A program made the position numbers and the translations under genes. A DNA stretch of 35,079 bases. It comes from Aeromicrobium sp. (GTDB lineage: Bacteria; Actinomycetota; Actinomycetes; Propionibacteriales; Nocardioidaceae). Below the pieces are notes generated by a model, which was not told where the DNA came from, searched no databases, and saw only the letters and a list, made by a program, of their open reading frames with translations. Of this stretch, positions 33,069 through 35,079 are shown piece after piece. Position 1 is the first letter of the stretch; each line of letters begins with the position of its first letter. The stretch spans positions 1 to 35,079 of the forward strand of contig SSHC01000029.1 of NCBI GenBank assembly GCA_008017265.1. Reading direction: 5' to 3'.

Positions 33069-35079
33069 ATGCAACGTTCGTATATCGACTATGCGATCAG
33101 CGTGATCGTTTCGCGCGCGTTGCCTGATGTGCGAGATGGTTTGAAGCCAGTTCACCGTCGTGTTCTGTATGCGATGTACGACGGCGGGTACCGCCCCGAC
33201 CGTGGCTTCAGCAAGTGCAGCCGCATTGTCGGTGACGTGATGGGTCAATACCACCCACACGGTGACACGGCGATTTATGACACTTTGGTCCGGCTGGCGC
33301 AGCCATGGGTCATGCGCGTCCCGATGATCACGGGTCAAGGAAACTTCGGCTCGCCAGGTGACGATCAAGCGGCCGCAATGCGATACACCGAATGTCGCTT
33401 GGCGCCGGTTGCCATGGAGATGGTTCGTGATATCGAACAAGAGACCGTCGATTTCAAGCCGAACTACGATGGCCGTTCGCAAGAACCAACTGTTTTGCCC
33501 TCCCGTATGCCGAACCTCCTGGTCAATGGTTCAGCAGGTATCGCGGTCGGTATGGCGACAAACATTCCGCCACACAACCTGCGCGAAGTTGCCGATGGCG
33601 TCCAGTGGGCGTTGGCCAATCCGAATGCGTCGAAGTCGGAACTTCTTGAGGCACTCATCGAACGTGTCAAAGGCCCCGATTTCCCTACATCGGGACTGAT
33701 CGTCGGCACGAGTGGCATCGAAGATATGTACCGCACCGGGCGAGGTTCGGTCACGATGCGCGCCGTGGTCAATATCGAGGAAGACACTAAGGGTCGCATT
33801 CAACTGGTAGTAACCGAACTTCCGTACCAAGTGAATCCAGATTCGCTGATGAAGAAGATTGCTGACTTGGTCAATAGCGGTCGTATTCAAGGTATTTCGG
33901 ATATGCGCGACGAAACCAGCTCGCGTGTAGGTCGCCGTATTGTGATCGTGGTTCGTCGAGACGCGGTCGCTCGCGTTGTTTTGAACAACTTGTTCAAGCA
34001 CACGGATCTGCAATGCAACTTCAGTGCCAACATGTTGGCACTCGTTGATGATGTGCCGCGCACACTCACTCTTGATGGGTTCATTTCAAACTGGATCAAG
34101 CACCAAATTGAAGTAATCCGTCGTCGCACCGAGTTCCGGTTGCGTGAGGCTGAGAAGCGCGCGCACATCTTGCGCGGTTTGGTGAAGGCACTCGATCAAC
34201 TCGATGACGTCATTGCTTTGATTCGTCGCAGCCCCACCGTAGAAGAAGCACGCGACGGTTTGATCAAACTGCTCGAAATCGACGAGATTCAAGCGCAAGC
34301 AATTCTCAATATGCAGTTGCGCCGTTTGGCTGCGCTGGAACGTCAGAAGATTATTGACGAGCTTGCGGAAATTGAACTCGAAATCGCCGAATACCTTGCG
34401 ATCTTGGCGAGCGAAGAACGTCAACGCCAAATTGTCAGTGAAGAACTCAACGAAATTGTTGAAAAGTATGGTGAAGATCGCCGGTCGATCTTGATTGCCT
34501 CAGATGGCGATTTGTCCGATGAAGATCTGATCCCTGACGAAGACGTCGTCGTCACTATTACCAAGGGTGGTTACGCTAAGCGCACCAAGACCGACTTGTA
34601 CCGCGTGCAGAACCGCGGCGGCAAGGGCGTCCGCGGGGCTTCGCTGCGTGGCGACGATTCGATCGAGCATGTCTTTTCGACGACGAGTCACCATTGGATC
34701 TTGTTCTTCACAACAGCAGGACGCGTGTACCGGGCCAAGGCGTATCACTTGCCCGAAGGTGGACGTGATGCGCGCGGTGGCCACGTCGCCGGCTTGTTGA
34801 GTTTCCAGCCAGACGAAAGTATCGCTCAGGTTTTGGCGATACGAAACTACGAGCAGGAACCGTACTTGATCCTGGCGACGAAGGCCGGACGCGTCAAGAA
34901 GACGAACTTGGCTGACTACAACAGCCCACGCCAGTCAGGAATCATCGCGATCAACTTCAGGGAAGAAGACGATGAACTGATCGGTGCTGAACTTGCTTCG
35001 GCCGACGATGACGTCTTGTTGATTAGTCGTAAGGCCCAGGCTTTGCGTTTCCGTGCAAGTGATGGTCAACTTCGCCCCA
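33069..35079 (+). CDS. gyrA: DNA gyrase subunit A, 5' part in window, N-terminus interrupted
   Basis: GyrA cuts and rejoins DNA. The frame is open from after the TAG at 33054-33056 to the window end. The winged-helix region has [21 protein letters not shown] and [16 protein letters not shown], the quinolone-determining loop with Thr at the E. coli Ser83 position. The catalytic Tyr is in AMRYTECRL (codon at 33384-33386). The coiled-coil follows, then the C-terminal beta-pinwheel with the GyrA box QNRGGKG at about 34609. Possible restarts are TTG 33057 (directly after the stop) or ATG 33069, neither with a good ribosome-binding site. Starting at 33069 would remove about 19 residues of the N-terminal arm that touches GyrB. 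The gene is essential, so either restart or a sequence error is likely. The 3' end is outside the window. Confidence 0.9.
   Translation, partial: MQRSYIDYAISVIVSRALPDVRDGLKPVHRRVLYAMYDGGYRPDRGFSKCSRIVGDVMGQYHPHGDTAIYDTLVRLAQPWVMRVPMITGQGNFGSPGDDQAAAMRYTECRLAPVAMEMVRDIEQETVDFKPNYDGRSQEPTVLPSRMPNLLVNGSAGIAVGMATNIPPHNLREVADGVQWALANPNASKSELLEALIERVKGPDFPTSGLIVGTSGIEDMYRTGRGSVTMRAVVNIEEDTKGRIQLVVTELPYQVNPDSLMKKIADLVNSGRIQGISDMRDETSSRVGRRIVIVVRRDAVARVVLNNLFKHTDLQCNFSANMLALVDDVPRTLTLDGFISNWIKHQIEVIRRRTEFRLREAEKRAHILRGLVKALDQLDDVIALIRRSPTVEEARDGLIKLLEIDEIQAQAILNMQLRRLAALERQKIIDELAEIELEIAEYLAILASEERQRQIVSEELNEIVEKYGEDRRSILIASDGDLSDEDLIPDEDVVVTITKGGYAKRTKTDLYRVQNRGGKGVRGASLRGDDSIEHVFSTTSHHWILFFTTAGRVYRAKAYHLPEGGRDARGGHVAGLLSFQPDESIAQVLAIRNYEQEPYLILATKAGRVKKTNLADYNSPRQSGIIAINFREEDDELIGAELASADDDVLLISRKAQALRFRASDGQLRP

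Noticed and set aside
1..35079. CRISPR arrays, tRNA or rRNA genes, insertion sequences, prophage or defence genes
   Set aside because: No regular spaced repeats, tRNA-like cloverleaf segments, transposase motifs or terminal inverted repeats were seen; the content is core chromosome throughout.

Overview
The window is a core chromosomal segment from an actinobacterium (Actinomycetota), centred on the replication origin. Gene order matches the classic actinobacterial origin neighbourhood: pcnA, DUF6049, murJ, pseudokinase, trxB, trxA, then parB, parA, rsmG, jag, yidC, yidD, rnpA, rpmH, then oriC, dnaA, dnaN, recF, dciA, gyrB, gyrA. Other support is the actinobacterial Ino1, a GyrA box of the form QNRGGKG, the Gram-positive type YidC, and the TTGTCCACA-type DnaA box. 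By eye the base composition is only moderately GC-rich and the intergenic gaps are short, which would fit a streamlined aquatic lineage. That placement is an inference, and I do not assign a genus.

Layout. 1-796 (+): 3' part of a MATE-type exporter. 806-10645 (-): a PBP1-type peptidoglycan synthase, an ABC exporter pair (ATPase plus large FtsX-type permease), the rpsF-ssb-rpsR-rplI operon, and two genes coupled to its tail (a family 5 solute-binding lipoprotein and a siderophore-interacting flavoprotein). 10872-20159 (+): ino1, pcnA, the DUF6049-murJ-pseudokinase envelope group, and trxB-trxA. 20169-20210: a near-ideal bidirectional terminator. 20218-25003 (-): parB-parA with two parS sites, rsmG, jag, yidC, yidD, rnpA and rpmH. 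25004-27219: the bipartite origin, with DnaA-box-like sites on both sides of dnaA and a DnaA-trio/unwinding-type element between dnaA and dnaN. 27220-29978 (+): dnaN, recF, dciA. 29969-30769 (-): a PAP2-family membrane phosphatase lying against the flow. 30984-35079 (+): gyrB and gyrA, with gyrA running off the window.

The genes serve replication initiation and clamp/gyrase supply, origin segregation (ParAB-parS), membrane protein insertion and RNA processing (YidC/YidD/RnpA/L34), and cell-wall precursor export and polymerisation (MurJ, pseudokinase, PBP1).

No mobile elements, CRISPR arrays, tRNAs or rRNAs were seen, and there is no clear novel multi-gene system. The unusual points are in the details. 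gyrA has an in-frame TAG after 14 clearly GyrA-like codons. The DnaA DNA-recognition motif reads Leu-His where Arg-Asp is almost always found. Three genes have TANNNT boxes at exactly -12 to -7 of the start codon, suggesting leaderless mRNAs. A 28-bp parS palindrome sits on the jag/rsmG stop-start junction. A strong hairpin lies inside the signal-peptide codons of the lipoprotein gene that overlaps rplI.
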